Notes: generated by a model not told the origin, from the sequence alone. Positions 38,722 to 49,552 are shown, numbered from the stretch's first letter. The stretch: 64,000 nt of DNA from Schaalia canis (GCF_003858455.1 NZ_RQZF01000004.1:62001-126000); one strand, 5' to 3'. Made by a program: numbers and translations.

Positions 38722-39374
38722 GAGGGGCCTCCATGAAGTGGGTCGGCGGAGATGTCAGCCCTGGCGGAGGTGCTCCCGATCTTTTATGGCTGGTGGGCCG
38801 AGGTGACCGGGGTGGTTCGGAATGACCGGGTTGGTCGGGCCGCGAGGGTACCTTAAACGCTAGTATCTGCGCGGTTTTCCTGTCAGCAGCGTCCGGAGGA
38901 TGGAACTTTGGAAATTTGAGGACTGGAGGACGAGGGTGGTGGAAGCGCTGTTGGATTTTCGGGCAGATAAGTCTGCGGAGTTACAGAATGAGCGCTCAAA
39001 GCCTGTTCTTGTCGCATCATTCTGAGTCACGCTTACAGGGGTAGTGAACTGCGTAGCGGTCGTAGCAGGGGCAGTTCGTGCGCGGTGAATAAGATGGGCG
39101 AACGTTCGTGATTCGAGCCATCCAATTAGTGAGAAACCTCAATACGAGGAGCGCCAGAAAATCGATATAAGCAGGAATCAGACCCTCAAAATCACTACGA
39201 CTTGCATGAGTCAGGTTTGAATCCTGTCCCCCACTGTAATAACAGAGAAGTATTGTGCGTCAGCCTGTGGATAACCCTCGTTGTTCAGAAATTGCAACTA
39301 AGCTCAGAAGTAGCGGCGCCTTCGTGGACTGCCGCGAGAGACCACAGTGAATCCACTACGAAGGAGCCTGAGCG
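38722..39374. other. 653-bp spacer, no supported gene
   Basis: It contains the divergent promoters of the amino acid transporter and the giant membrane protein. A 41-codon plus-strand frame (38900-39025) has GGAGG fused to its ATG and no family. A perfect DnaA box TGTGGATAA lies at 39266-39274. A tRNA T-arm-like sequence (39211-39226) has no matching acceptor. Confidence 0.5.
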
Positions 39375-42300
39375 ATGAGCGGTATGCACGAGCCTCGGCC
39401 ACAGAGCTTTCCACGCTCAGCGCAAGACCTGCGCAGCACCAACCTGTGCCCCTACTGCTTCACGCTCATCCCCACAGGCCACCGACGCTGCCAAGACTGC
39501 GGTTTGAACCTAGCCGAACCAGCTTTACGCGCGGTTCACGCCCACTCCCTCCAGATTGCCGACCTGCTCGATCAGCGCTCCTCGCTGTTGACGTCCGCAA
39601 TGGCCTCCTCACGCGCCCCCGAACGCTCCGCCCCAGCGCACGAGGACGAGGCACCCGCCGCCCCCACAGTCGCAGCAACGTCGGCACTTGCCCCCTCTCT
39701 CCCGATACCGTCAGCATTTGGCGCCGCAGCAATACCTCCAGCCCAACCGGCATTATCAGCCAATACGGCAGCCTCACTTCCCGTGACGCCAGAGGCGGCT
39801 ACACCTGCAGGCCACACCGCCTCCCCCCTGGGATCACCTCAGTCGGGCGCACTCCCTTTCCCCACGCCCCCACTCAACGCAGCACCTCCCCACACGCCCG
39901 CAGCGCCCCGGCCTCGTCAAACACTGACCGCCCCCATGCTGATCCTCGCCGTGGGCATTACTTTCCTAGCCATTGCAGCGGCCGTGTTCCTCACCGTCGC
40001 CTTCGTCACCTTCAGCCTGACCACCAAGGCCATCATTACCGCTGCCATCACCCTGTCCACCATGGGGATTGCCAGCGTGCTCCGATGGCGAAAACTCACG
40101 GCTACGGCTGAAGGTGTGGCCGTCCTTGGGGGCATCCTTCTCACCTTGGATGCCTGGGCCATTCAAGCACTCAACTTCTTCGGCCTCGCCTCCACCCCCA
40201 ACAGCCTGTACTGGGGAAGCGCCCTGACCCTCATTAGCATCCTGTGCCTGGGCTGGGGATGGATCTCCCACCTGCAAGCACCACGCATTATGGCCGCCAT
40301 TGCGTGCATTCCCGCCGCAAGCGGCCTGGTTCTTGGACTGTTCGGACACAGCGCCCAACTGCCAGCACTTATCCCCCTGGGGATTGCTGGAGTTGTCGCA
40401 GCAACCGCACTCATTCCGCCACTCACTCGGTATGCGACACTCGCCCGCAGCGCTGACACACCACAACCCCATGGCGCCAACACCCAAGGGGTGCTAGAAG
40501 CAGGCATCGTCATTGCGGCCAGCCACATCACCAGCCTCAGCGTCGTGAGCACGCCATGGTTGATGACGTCATGGTTCAAGGTACCCGAACCCTGGGCGTG
40601 GACAGTGGCCGGTCATGTCGCCATCGTCGCGGCACTGATCGCTCAAATGGCGGCATTTGGCCGCTCGCAGCAGTGGAACAGCCTCAATCCTTTGCGTTAC
40701 TCGGCCGCGATCCTCGCAGCAGCGGCATGGATGTCAGCGGCCACCTACACTGCGCACCGCCTTGAACCCAGCCTCGCCTGGGCTCCGGCGGCCCTCGCAG
40801 CGCTGGCAGGACTGGGCCTGGTCATCGCCGATGCAGCTATCCGCCCGCGGGCACGCAGGGTGGGCCTCGTCGCAACTATCACCCTGGGGATTCTCTGGTT
40901 GCCACTGCTTGTGGGTACCACCACACCGCATGGCCTTGAGGTTCTGATTCGACGCGCCTTCTCCACCAACCCCGACATCTTCACCATCGAATCCCCCACG
41001 CTTCTTGCCTTTGGCGGGGCAACGCTGGTCGCCGTCCTCTGTGCGGCGGGCCTGTACCGCCTGTTGGGACGAGGCCAGGCCGGAGCAGCCCTGTGGATGA
41101 AACGGGCCAATCTCCTGATCGGAATTGGGATCTTTGCTGCGGTCGTAAGTGCGTGGGCTCTGTCGAGTCTTTTCGCAAGTATTCTGCTGTGCGTCTTCGT
41201 AGCCGTTGGAGCTGTGGCCGGGGGAATCTGGCGCAAACCAGCCGCAGGCATCAATGTGCCCATGCAGATGGACCTGCTCATGAGTCTCAGCGCCATCGGA
41301 GCCTTCTGCGTCAATGAATGGGGAAGCACTCAGGCGGCACTTATCAGCGGAATCGTCCTGATCGCAGGCCTCCTTCGCGCCCTCCTGATCAATGCTGGCG
41401 CCCACGCACCATGCGACACCACGCCTGCGGCTGATCCTGCCCTGCTACACCCCGGTTTGGCAGACCCTGCCCTGTCACAGTCTGCTTCGCCGCAAGCCGG
41501 CCTCGCGCAGCCTGCCTTGCCGCAAGCCAGCCTGCCACATCCTGCCTTGCCGCACCCTGGCCTACCTTCGGAGGGCCCGTCCTTACTCGCTCGCGTGGAC
41601 GCTCTACGCGCCACCCTGGGCACGATCCTCGCCACTCTTGGAGCGTTCAGTACACACCTCCACCTTGTCATCGCACCTGCGGGAATGGCTGACACTACCC
41701 CCCTGTGGGGGCTCCTCATCGCTGGCGCTCTTGCCCTCACACCCCTGGTGTGGACGACACGCCTTCGAGCCCCCGACACTTGGATCCTTGCCGGTGGGGC
41801 AACAGCGCTGAGTGCCCTCAATACCGTGCTGCTCCTACTGCCCGCCGAGGGCGGCCTGTGGATGAGCACCAGCAGCATCGCGGCAAGTAGCATCGCGGCC
41901 GCCCTCATTGCCGGCGCAGGATTTACTCTTCTTCCCGCCGCCGCTCGCCACACTCAACCACGCACCCGCGCCCTCGCCGCCCCCCTGCCCCTCTTTATTA
42001 CGGCAGCGCTGGCGGCCCTTGGACACGCCATGACCCAAGTGCACTCCACGCAAGGAAGCACCAGCAACCAGTGGCTATCCATCGCTGAAGCCCCCACCGT
42101 CATGGGCGTATCGGCTGCACTCTCAGCCTTGATCCTCCTGATCCTTGCCGCCATCTCGCAACGGAAAGCCGCACGCGCTACGGGTCACGACGCCGACCGC
42201 CCATCAAGCGTGGCTGCACCCACTTCTTCTAGTACGGGTGAAAGCCCGGTGGGGACACCCGCCCACCTGCTATCAGGCGCGATCACGATCCTCGCCATTG

Positions 42301-45164
42301 TCGGCCTCCACCTTCTGAGCCTGACGTTCATGCTGAGCACCGCTACCGCCAGCATCTACGACGGCGTGGGACTGTGCGCGGCGGTCGTCGCCCTCGTCAT
42401 CCTGGGCGGGGTAGTAGGCCGCAAGGTGCAAGCTGGCTCGCCCATCGCCTGGATCGGAGCCGGGGTTGCTGGACTCTACGGGCCAGTGCTTCTTCAGGCA
42501 ACTCTGAATAACCCGCTGCCGCTACTCGTCATGGCACCCCTGACGCTTACCCTTGCCGCCAGCGCCCTGGGCTTTGCCACCCGCCCTGCCTCCTACAGTC
42601 GGGTAGGCCAGTGGCTACTTGCCTCCCTCGCCACTGGCAGTATCGCCACCTTCATCGCAAGCGCCCTCGTCACAGCCTCCACCCATTCGCGCCCGTGGCT
42701 CACGATCCTTGCTCTTATCACGTCGGCGGCGATCAGCGTGAGCGCTCACCTGCTGCGTGTGCCCGAACGCCTCCACCCGGCCATGTGGGCCAGTAGCCTC
42801 ACGGCAGGAATATGTGCCGCAGCATCCCTGGGACAACTCATGGGAAGCTACCGGCTGCCTGACGGCGTCGTCTTCCCTCTGACGATCGTCGCAGTGACGT
42901 TGATCGTTGGCCTCCCTGCACGACGAGCCGCCATCACCGTCAACGCCCTGTCAAAAACGCGCCTAACCCCTGTCGCTGATGTGTGTATTGCCGCAGCCTT
43001 CGCCTTCTTCATTCCGACATCGGCATCCGCCACGGACTTTATTGGCCTGCTGATTCTTAGTGTCGGCGCGGGCACGGCTTTGGGAACATTGATGCGGACC
43101 CTCCTCCACGCGAGCACCCCAGAGGGCACGAAGAAAGCCCATATCAGCGTGTGGGCAACGCCGATTGTCGCCACAATCGCAACGACCATTATCGGAAGCC
43201 TGACAGTTCTTAACGCCACTCGCATCCTGGGTGAGGCACATCAGGACAAACCCGATGCCTTCATGAGGCTACTGACGCAGATTCAGATGAACCACATGCT
43301 CATTGCCCTGGTGATCCTGTGTGCCAGTGGGGCAGTGTTCATCCTCAGCAGCCAAAAGGCCCGCCAACTACAGCCTGTTGATGAAGCAGATGCAGCGCCC
43401 ACGAAGCGCTCTACGCACGGCGCATGGGCGGCTCTGTCACGCCTGAGCGTAGCAACACTACCCGCCGCACTGTGGGCAACACTGGCTCATATTCCTGTTC
43501 CCTTCGCGTGGGAGCGGTGGCCGCTGGCCGTCGCATCCTGCTGCGCGTTCCTCACCGCAGTAGGTGCCCTCGTACTACGCTCACGCCCCAATCGCATGCA
43601 CGGGCTGTATGCAGCGCTGGCCGCCCTGCCACTGCCCGGAATCGCACTCTTTATCATCGGGACAACATCCTCAGACATAGGCGTCGCGTTACTGTTTATC
43701 GCTCTAGCCGGAACAGTGATCCTCTACGCCGAGCCGCCACGGTGGTCGACAACGCCTATCCGCCTCATGCGTGTTGCTGCCATTGTGATGGCCTATGCAA
43801 GCAGCCTGCTCATCTCCCCCAAACTTCCCGAGGCTTGGCAGCCAGTCCTGGTACTTATCCCGGCAGCACTGTCTGCGGCGAACATGTGGGCAGTGCGTTA
43901 TTTCAACACGCTCACCGCAGGTGAAGGGGATGATGCTGACGTCAGCCGAGCGCGTGAACTCTACGGCCTGTCGGCTCAACGCCTCTACGCTTCACTCACG
44001 CCTCTTATGATCGGCGGTGGCCTTATTCTCGCCCCGCTATTCGGGGTTGGTTCTGTGCTCTACGTCGTCAGTTCACCGTTGTGGAGCAGTGGCTACGCGG
44101 CGGCACTGAGCGCACTCGGCCTGGTATTGAGCCTGTGGGTTGCAGTAAGCGCATGGAAGCGTGGTGCCGGCGTCACTGTCGGCTCAGTGCGACTATTCGC
44201 CGTGGTCAGCAGTCATGTAGCAGCGTTGATCGCCCTCATCACCTTCACACTCAGTCGAACGCTCCTCACCATGCCACAGCAGGCCAGGGCTCTATTTGGT
44301 CTACAGGCTGGCGCAGTCGACTACGCCATCGGCATCGTCGTCATAGTGGCGGCCCTGATCTCCCTCACGATCACTTCCTGGGCTATACAGGGCAAGGAGC
44401 ACTGGCTCTCGCACCTGATGCCACTGCTCATCAGCAGTATCGTCAGCGGAGGAGTCGCACTCGTTGCCGCCATCATCAGCAATGAAGGGTTCTTCCGTAG
44501 CCTCGAAACCGGACAGCACATCGCCTATGGTGCGCTCAGCGTTCTCAACGCTCTCCCGGTGATTGCCATCCTCGTTGCCCTGCGGGGTCCTGCAACCTCG
44601 CACACGCTCACAGACGAGGCCACCCGCGCGGCAACAGTTCGTCATATTGTCATCCGCGCTTTCATTGCCGGAGGCCTTGCTGCGCTCGCGGCCGCCTACT
44701 CCTTCGTGGGAAACCTCGTGACAGGGATGCGGGGCGAGATTGAACTGTTCACCGTCCCCCTGGGCGTGGCGCTCCTCATCGTGGGCCTTGTCGCTGTGCG
44801 CGGTGAGACACGTTGGCGTTCCTGGGTCACGATCACTCCTGCGCTGTTTGCCCTCCTTGTCGTGCCCGTGTTGGCTGAGATTGTGACGCCAAGTGCCTGG
44901 CGTATCGGCCTTGTCACCGTCCTTGTGGTGGTTGTCATTGTCATTGGCGCTCACGGGAGGCTGCAGGCACCGCTGCTTGCGGGCAGTATCGCCGCCCTCA
45001 TCCACGCTGTCATTGCCGTCCGTACCGCGCTGCCTGAGCTCGTGATCCCCTGGTGGGTGTGGCTGAGCGTTGCGGGCCTCATCCTCGTGGTCGTGGCTTC
45101 CACCTACGAGGCGCGCCTGCGTGACGCCCGCCGATTGGGCGAGGCTGTGCGGGCACTGCGCTAA
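39375..45164 (+). CDS. Giant polytopic membrane protein, SCO7613 C-terminal domain type
   Basis: At 1929 residues this is the largest gene in the window. The N-terminus has a zinc ribbon (CPYC at 25-28, CQDC at 39-42), then an Ala/Pro/Ser linker to about 185, then hydrophobic helices almost to the end, perhaps 45-50. It fits the actinobacterial SCO7613 family, whose function is unknown. A segment at residues 687-731 consists of nine five-residue repeats of (H/Q/D)PALP type that interrupts the helices. The ATG has AAGGAG eight bases upstream. It is monocistronic. Confidence 0.85.
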   Translation: MSGMHEPRPQSFPRSAQDLRSTNLCPYCFTLIPTGHRRCQDCGLNLAEPALRAVHAHSLQIADLLDQRSSLLTSAMASSRAPERSAPAHEDEAPAAPTVAATSALAPSLPIPSAFGAAAIPPAQPALSANTAASLPVTPEAATPAGHTASPLGSPQSGALPFPTPPLNAAPPHTPAAPRPRQTLTAPMLILAVGITFLAIAAAVFLTVAFVTFSLTTKAIITAAITLSTMGIASVLRWRKLTATAEGVAVLGGILLTLDAWAIQALNFFGLASTPNSLYWGSALTLISILCLGWGWISHLQAPRIMAAIACIPAASGLVLGLFGHSAQLPALIPLGIAGVVAATALIPPLTRYATLARSADTPQPHGANTQGVLEAGIVIAASHITSLSVVSTPWLMTSWFKVPEPWAWTVAGHVAIVAALIAQMAAFGRSQQWNSLNPLRYSAAILAAAAWMSAATYTAHRLEPSLAWAPAALAALAGLGLVIADAAIRPRARRVGLVATITLGILWLPLLVGTTTPHGLEVLIRRAFSTNPDIFTIESPTLLAFGGATLVAVLCAAGLYRLLGRGQAGAALWMKRANLLIGIGIFAAVVSAWALSSLFASILLCVFVAVGAVAGGIWRKPAAGINVPMQMDLLMSLSAIGAFCVNEWGSTQAALISGIVLIAGLLRALLINAGAHAPCDTTPAADPALLHPGLADPALSQSASPQAGLAQPALPQASLPHPALPHPGLPSEGPSLLARVDALRATLGTILATLGAFSTHLHLVIAPAGMADTTPLWGLLIAGALALTPLVWTTRLRAPDTWILAGGATALSALNTVLLLLPAEGGLWMSTSSIAASSIAAALIAGAGFTLLPAAARHTQPRTRALAAPLPLFITAALAALGHAMTQVHSTQGSTSNQWLSIAEAPTVMGVSAALSALILLILAAISQRKAARATGHDADRPSSVAAPTSSSTGESPVGTPAHLLSGAITILAIVGLHLLSLTFMLSTATASIYDGVGLCAAVVALVILGGVVGRKVQAGSPIAWIGAGVAGLYGPVLLQATLNNPLPLLVMAPLTLTLAASALGFATRPASYSRVGQWLLASLATGSIATFIASALVTASTHSRPWLTILALITSAAISVSAHLLRVPERLHPAMWASSLTAGICAAASLGQLMGSYRLPDGVVFPLTIVAVTLIVGLPARRAAITVNALSKTRLTPVADVCIAAAFAFFIPTSASATDFIGLLILSVGAGTALGTLMRTLLHASTPEGTKKAHISVWATPIVATIATTIIGSLTVLNATRILGEAHQDKPDAFMRLLTQIQMNHMLIALVILCASGAVFILSSQKARQLQPVDEADAAPTKRSTHGAWAALSRLSVATLPAALWATLAHIPVPFAWERWPLAVASCCAFLTAVGALVLRSRPNRMHGLYAALAALPLPGIALFIIGTTSSDIGVALLFIALAGTVILYAEPPRWSTTPIRLMRVAAIVMAYASSLLISPKLPEAWQPVLVLIPAALSAANMWAVRYFNTLTAGEGDDADVSRARELYGLSAQRLYASLTPLMIGGGLILAPLFGVGSVLYVVSSPLWSSGYAAALSALGLVLSLWVAVSAWKRGAGVTVGSVRLFAVVSSHVAALIALITFTLSRTLLTMPQQARALFGLQAGAVDYAIGIVVIVAALISLTITSWAIQGKEHWLSHLMPLLISSIVSGGVALVAAIISNEGFFRSLETGQHIAYGALSVLNALPVIAILVALRGPATSHTLTDEATRAATVRHIVIRAFIAGGLAALAAAYSFVGNLVTGMRGEIELFTVPLGVALLIVGLVAVRGETRWRSWVTITPALFALLVVPVLAEIVTPSAWRIGLVTVLVVVVIVIGAHGRLQAPLLAGSIAALIHAVIAVRTALPELVIPWWVWLSVAGLILVVVASTYEARLRDARRLGEAVRALR
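41433..41567 (+). repeat. 15-bp coding minisatellite inside the giant membrane protein
   Basis: Nine imperfect 15-bp units encode variants of HPALP, QASLP, HPGLP and DPALS. They form a hydrophilic loop between membrane helices. Repeat number may vary between strains. Confidence 0.75.
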
Positions 45165-45243
45165 GGCGTTGAGGGAACGTCAGCGTGGGGCGTGAGGTGC
45201 TGGCGGAGGCTGCAATCTACATGCTGCCGTAGTGGTTTGGGTC

Positions 45244-46401
45244 TTAATCACTGATTGCTTTGAGCCATGAGGAGAGGATTCCTCGGCTGCTAGCTAAGGA
45301 TAATCCCCAGGGTACGGCCGCTACCCACCAGCGGCCATCCGCGCTCTGAAGCAGACAATCGTCAGCTTCGTAGGAAGTACTCGCACACACCTCATTGCCG
45401 TAGCCGGTGTAGTGAGGGAACTCGGCATCACCATAGGACTTACCTCCTTGATGAATGATGCGTTCCCACGGGTCGTCAATCTGCGTGAAGGAAAGCGAGC
45501 CGCCGTCTGTCTCATACATGAAGCGCACTATCGGGGACTCGCCAACACTGGAGTAGGACGAGAAAGGATAGCCGTGAACTGGCGGCGGCGGATTTTTGAG
45601 GAGGTCTTCAGTGGTTGCGGAGACCTTCGGCATTTCCTCGGCAATCATGGGAGGGAACATCGTGGAGTGGAGAGGGTTGTTGAGATCGGGGATCAGAGGA
45701 TCGAGTCCGGCGGTCAGTGGAGGGCCATACTCCACATCACGGGTCAATAAATAGTCTTTGATACTGGCGACGAGCTGGCGGATCTCCATAGTCTTGTCTC
45801 GAAGTGCCTGCCCACCTACATTGCTGGAGAGAGTCGTTTCATTCTCGAGTTGGCTCCTCATCTTCGTAACGGTGTTGAGGAAGGCATTGTCCTCCTCAGT
45901 GATTCCAACAAGACCTCTTTGAAGATGAAGAAGGCGTGACAGTGCGAAATCAAATTGAAGGACTGCGTAGGAAAACTCCCAGTAGGCCATGGCGTCGTCC
46001 CGACTAGCTTTCATGGCCTCTACGTGGTCCGAAATCTTCTTATGGCTTTCACGTGCAGCAGTCAAGTCGTCATCCGTGAGCCAATGGTCGAGTGTCCGAA
46101 TGTCCTCGGCGCACGCCTTATCGAGAGCGGTCTTGTGATCCGCGACTTGGCTTGGTACAGGTGTGGAGGCGTTGTAGTACCAGGCGCGTGACAAGATGGT
46201 CTGGATTTCGTCAGCACTAGGTGCTTCTTCGCACAGGGATGTCATCGACATGTTGAGATCCAGGTATTCAGCTGACCGTGGATTCCATGCCACCGGAACA
46301 AGAGCGCACCCGCTCAGGCTTACTGCGGCGCAAGTGGACAGTACAAGAAATGCAGACATTCGCCCGGAGTTTCTTGTGGTGAGGGAGTGATGCAGGTTCA
46401 C
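45244..46401 (-). CDS. Lipoprotein of unknown function
   Basis: I start at the GTG at 46401, seven bases after AAGGAG; a longer frame to 46440 lacks a ribosome site. The signal peptide ends with the lipobox LSGC (Cys32). The mature part (about 350 residues) is helical in its first half (ILSRAWYYNAS; HKTALDKACAEDIRTLDHWL; KKISDHVEAMKASRDDAMAYW) and aromatic-rich in the second. I recognise no family. It converges on the giant membrane protein gene. Confidence 0.75.
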   Translation of the reverse strand: MNLHHSLTTRNSGRMSAFLVLSTCAAVSLSGCALVPVAWNPRSAEYLDLNMSMTSLCEEAPSADEIQTILSRAWYYNASTPVPSQVADHKTALDKACAEDIRTLDHWLTDDDLTAARESHKKISDHVEAMKASRDDAMAYWEFSYAVLQFDFALSRLLHLQRGLVGITEEDNAFLNTVTKMRSQLENETTLSSNVGGQALRDKTMEIRQLVASIKDYLLTRDVEYGPPLTAGLDPLIPDLNNPLHSTMFPPMIAEEMPKVSATTEDLLKNPPPPVHGYPFSSYSSVGESPIVRFMYETDGGSLSFTQIDDPWERIIHQGGKSYGDAEFPHYTGYGNEVCASTSYEADDCLLQSADGRWWVAAVPWGLSLASSRGILSSWLKAISD

Positions 46402-46603
46402 GTTGGTCTCCTTAATAATGCGCAATTTATTGTCCTCCACGCATCCGACTCATGTCAGTAACTTTTTAGGTAAGTCTCATACAGTGGTCGTTGATGGACG
46501 GCTACCTGCTAGCTTGAGCCCTGAAACCAGCCGAGCCCCGCAAGTGAAGGAGGTAACCATCCCTCATCGGGCCGAGGTGAGCCGCAGGCAATAGGCTGAA
46601 CGG

Positions 46604-49552
46604 ATGCAGACACCAGCAGGATCCGCCCTCAATCTTGGCGGAGATACCTTTGAACGCCTTGCGAACGAGGCTCACACCCGCAGCGGAGCTGAACTGGCAA
46701 CAGCACTCAGCACCGACACCGCAACCGGCCTTGCCAGCACCGAAGCCGCCGCACGCCTGAAGGCGCACGGCCCCAACGAACTACCCTCTAGCCCACCCAC
46801 TCCAGCGTGGCTGCGCTTCCTCCACCAGTTCAAAGACCCCCTGGTTTTCCTGCTGATCGGTGCGATTGTCATCTCCGTCATCGCCTGGATCATTGAAGGC
46901 GCCCACGGCGTACCCGTTGACGGCATCGTCATCTTCCTGGTGATCTTCCTCAACGCCGTCCTTGGCTTCATCCAAGAAAACAAGGCCGCCGACGCAGTTG
47001 CCGCACTTTCAGCCATGACGGCAGCAACCTCCACGGTCCTGCGCGATGGCGTCCGCCAGGTCATCCCCTCCAGCGAACTCGTTGTCGGAGACATCCTCGT
47101 CCTCGCTGAAGGCGACCAGGTGGGCGCGGATGCTCGCCTGCTCAAAGCCGCTGCTCTGCGCGCCATCGAATCCTCCCTCACGGGTGAGGCTGACGCCGTC
47201 GCGAAGCACACCGGCGCCCTCGCCCCCGACACTGACCTGGCAGACCGCACGGGCATGGTCTACCGCGGCACCTCCATCGCACAAGGCAGCGCCGAAGCCA
47301 TTGTTGTCGCCACCGGCGCGCACACGCAGATGGGTGCCATTGCCCTCATGCTCGACGAGGTCGAGGAAGAACCCACCCCGCTCCAGCGCGAAATCCACCA
47401 AATCTCCACGGTTCTGGGTGGCATCGTTGTCCTCATTGCCGTTGGCGTTGTGGCGACACTGCTGCTGCTGAGCCCCGAACGTAACGCCAACACCATCATT
47501 GACTCCCTCCTGCTGGGCGTTTCCTTGGCAGTGGCCGCCGTGCCCGAGGGCCTGCCCGCGATCTTGTCGGTGGTACTGGCCCTGGGCGTACAACGCATGG
47601 CTCTACACAAGGCCGTCGTCAAGAAACTCACCAGCGTGGAAACCCTGGGCTCGGCCTCGGTGATCGCCTCAGATAAGACCGGCACGCTCACCCGCTCAGA
47701 GATGACCATTCAAGAGGTCGCCACCGCCTCGGGCGTGACCTTAGTTTCTGGAACGGGCTACACCCCTGAAGGCACCCTCGCCCCCGACGCTGACCGCGAC
47801 GGACAGCCCGACGCCGATCCCCTCAGCGCCGCACTCGCCGACGAGGTCCGCTACGTCCTCTCCGGCGGGGCCATGGCCTCCGACGCCCAACTTGACCAGG
47901 ACGAGGGCGTGTGGAGCGTTATCGGTGACCCCACCGAGGGCGCCTTCCTCGTTGCTGAACGCAAACTGGCCGCCCAGCCCCTGCCCCATCAGGGTGCGCG
48001 CCGCGTGTGGGACTTCCCCTTCACCTCCGAACGCAAACTCATGAGCGTCATCTACGAAGCAGACGACCGCTCCATGGTGCTCGTGTCCAAGGGAGCGCCC
48101 GACGTGCTCATTGAACGCTGCGTGAGCGTGCGCCACGACGGTGTCGAAGAGGCGCTGACCGAGCAGCGGCGCAGTGCCTTCCTTGAGCACGTCACCGACA
48201 TGTCGGGCCGCGCATTGCGCACCCTCGCCGTCGCCTACCGCCCCTTGGACGAGGCCGAGACCGGTCGCGTCCGTACCGCCATGCGCGCCCAAGACGGGTG
48301 GAATGGAAACGGAGGTGCGGAAGACACTGATCTTTCCCTTGAATCTGAGATTCCTGACCTGAGCGACTGTGAAAGCGGCCTGACCATGGCGGGCGTGGTT
48401 GGCATTATTGACCCGCCGCGCCCTGAAGCCGCTGCCGCCGTGGCGGAGGCTCGCCGGGCAGGTGTGCGCGTCCTCATGATTACCGGCGACCACCCGGCAA
48501 CCGCAGGACGCATCGCCGCTGACTTGGGCATCCACGAGGCTGGCGGTCAAGTCGTGACGGGCCGAGAGCTCAGCGTCATGGATGATGAGACTCTGGCGGC
48601 GACGGTCGCCTCGTCCAATGTGTACGCGCGCGTCGCCCCCGAACATAAGATGCGCATCGTGGGTGCCCTGAAGGCTCAGGGGCAAACGGTGTCGATGACG
48701 GGTGATGGCGTGAATGACGCGCCGGCCCTGCGCGCCGCCGACATTGGCGTAGCCATGGGTATCACCGGCACGCAGGTGACGAAGGAAGCGGCAACGATGG
48801 TGCTGGTGGACGACAATTTCGCCACCATTGTTGCTGCCGTGCGTGAAGGGCGACGCATCTTTGACAACATCAAGAAAGTGTTGCGCTACCTACTGTCGTC
48901 CAATATGGGCGAGGTCCTCACCGTCTTTGGCGGAGTGGTCTTGGCCAGCGTCATTGGCTTGAGTGAACAGTCCACCACCGGTGTTGTCCTGCCACTGGTA
49001 GCCACGCAGATCCTGTGGATTAACCTCGTGACCGACTCTGGGCCAGCCCTGGCCATGGGTGTGGATCCCAGCGTTGAGGATGTCATGGCTCGGCCACCAC
49101 GACGCTCCACTGATCGCGTGGTTGATGGCAGCATGTGGGCGGGCGTGGTCCTGGTCGGCGCTGTCATGGCGGTGGCAACACTCCTGACCCTTGATTTCTT
49201 CTTGCCTGGCGGCCTCATTGAGAACGCCTACTCCACCGATGACCTGGACACGGCGCGCACCGCAGCCTTCACCACCTTGGTGTTTGCCCAGCTCTTTAAC
49301 ACGTTCAATTCGCGCTCTGAGACCGTCTCTGCGTTCTCTCACCTGTTCGTGAACCGTTGGTTGTGGGCTTCCATTGCCCTGGGCGCCTTGTTGCAGGTGG
49401 TTGTCGTCCATGTGCCGCTCTTCCAGGCAGCCTTCTCGACCGCTCCGCTGGACTTGGTGCACTGGGGTGTTGCCATTGCTCTGGGATCTCTGGTGCTGTG
49501 GGTTGATGAGCTGCGCAAAGTGGTGCGGCGGGCACTGAGGCTGGGGAAGTAG
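46604..49552 (+). CDS. Cation-translocating P-type ATPase (P2A, Ca2+-type)
   Basis: The 982-residue protein has all P-type elements: actuator-domain TGEADAV, phosphorylation motif DKTGTLT, PEGLP in membrane helix 4, KGAPDVL in the nucleotide domain and TGDGVNDAPAL at the hinge. About ten membrane helices and a Cation_ATPase_N start (LATALSTDTATGLASTEAAARLKAHGPNEL) place it in the SERCA/PMR1-like P2A group, probably exporting Ca2+ or Mn2+. The ATG has only a weak ribosome site. Confidence 0.93.
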   Translation: MQTPAGSALNLGGDTFERLANEAHTRSGAELATALSTDTATGLASTEAAARLKAHGPNELPSSPPTPAWLRFLHQFKDPLVFLLIGAIVISVIAWIIEGAHGVPVDGIVIFLVIFLNAVLGFIQENKAADAVAALSAMTAATSTVLRDGVRQVIPSSELVVGDILVLAEGDQVGADARLLKAAALRAIESSLTGEADAVAKHTGALAPDTDLADRTGMVYRGTSIAQGSAEAIVVATGAHTQMGAIALMLDEVEEEPTPLQREIHQISTVLGGIVVLIAVGVVATLLLLSPERNANTIIDSLLLGVSLAVAAVPEGLPAILSVVLALGVQRMALHKAVVKKLTSVETLGSASVIASDKTGTLTRSEMTIQEVATASGVTLVSGTGYTPEGTLAPDADRDGQPDADPLSAALADEVRYVLSGGAMASDAQLDQDEGVWSVIGDPTEGAFLVAERKLAAQPLPHQGARRVWDFPFTSERKLMSVIYEADDRSMVLVSKGAPDVLIERCVSVRHDGVEEALTEQRRSAFLEHVTDMSGRALRTLAVAYRPLDEAETGRVRTAMRAQDGWNGNGGAEDTDLSLESEIPDLSDCESGLTMAGVVGIIDPPRPEAAAAVAEARRAGVRVLMITGDHPATAGRIAADLGIHEAGGQVVTGRELSVMDDETLAATVASSNVYARVAPEHKMRIVGALKAQGQTVSMTGDGVNDAPALRAADIGVAMGITGTQVTKEAATMVLVDDNFATIVAAVREGRRIFDNIKKVLRYLLSSNMGEVLTVFGGVVLASVIGLSEQSTTGVVLPLVATQILWINLVTDSGPALAMGVDPSVEDVMARPPRRSTDRVVDGSMWAGVVLVGAVMAVATLLTLDFFLPGGLIENAYSTDDLDTARTAAFTTLVFAQLFNTFNSRSETVSAFSHLFVNRWLWASIALGALLQVVVVHVPLFQAAFSTAPLDLVHWGVAIALGSLVLWVDELRKVVRRALRLGK

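Noticed and set aside
38900-39025. 41-codon frame starting with ATG behind GGAGG
   Set aside because: The ribosome site touches the ATG with no spacer and the peptide has no known family.
39211-39226. tRNA T-arm-like sequence CAGGTTTGAATCCTG
   Set aside because: No acceptor stem or anticodon arm fits upstream and the T-stem has a mismatch; at best a tRNA remnant.
46043-46058. parS-like CTTTCACGTGCAG inside the lipoprotein gene
   Set aside because: Only the central part of the palindrome matches; the 3' half does not.
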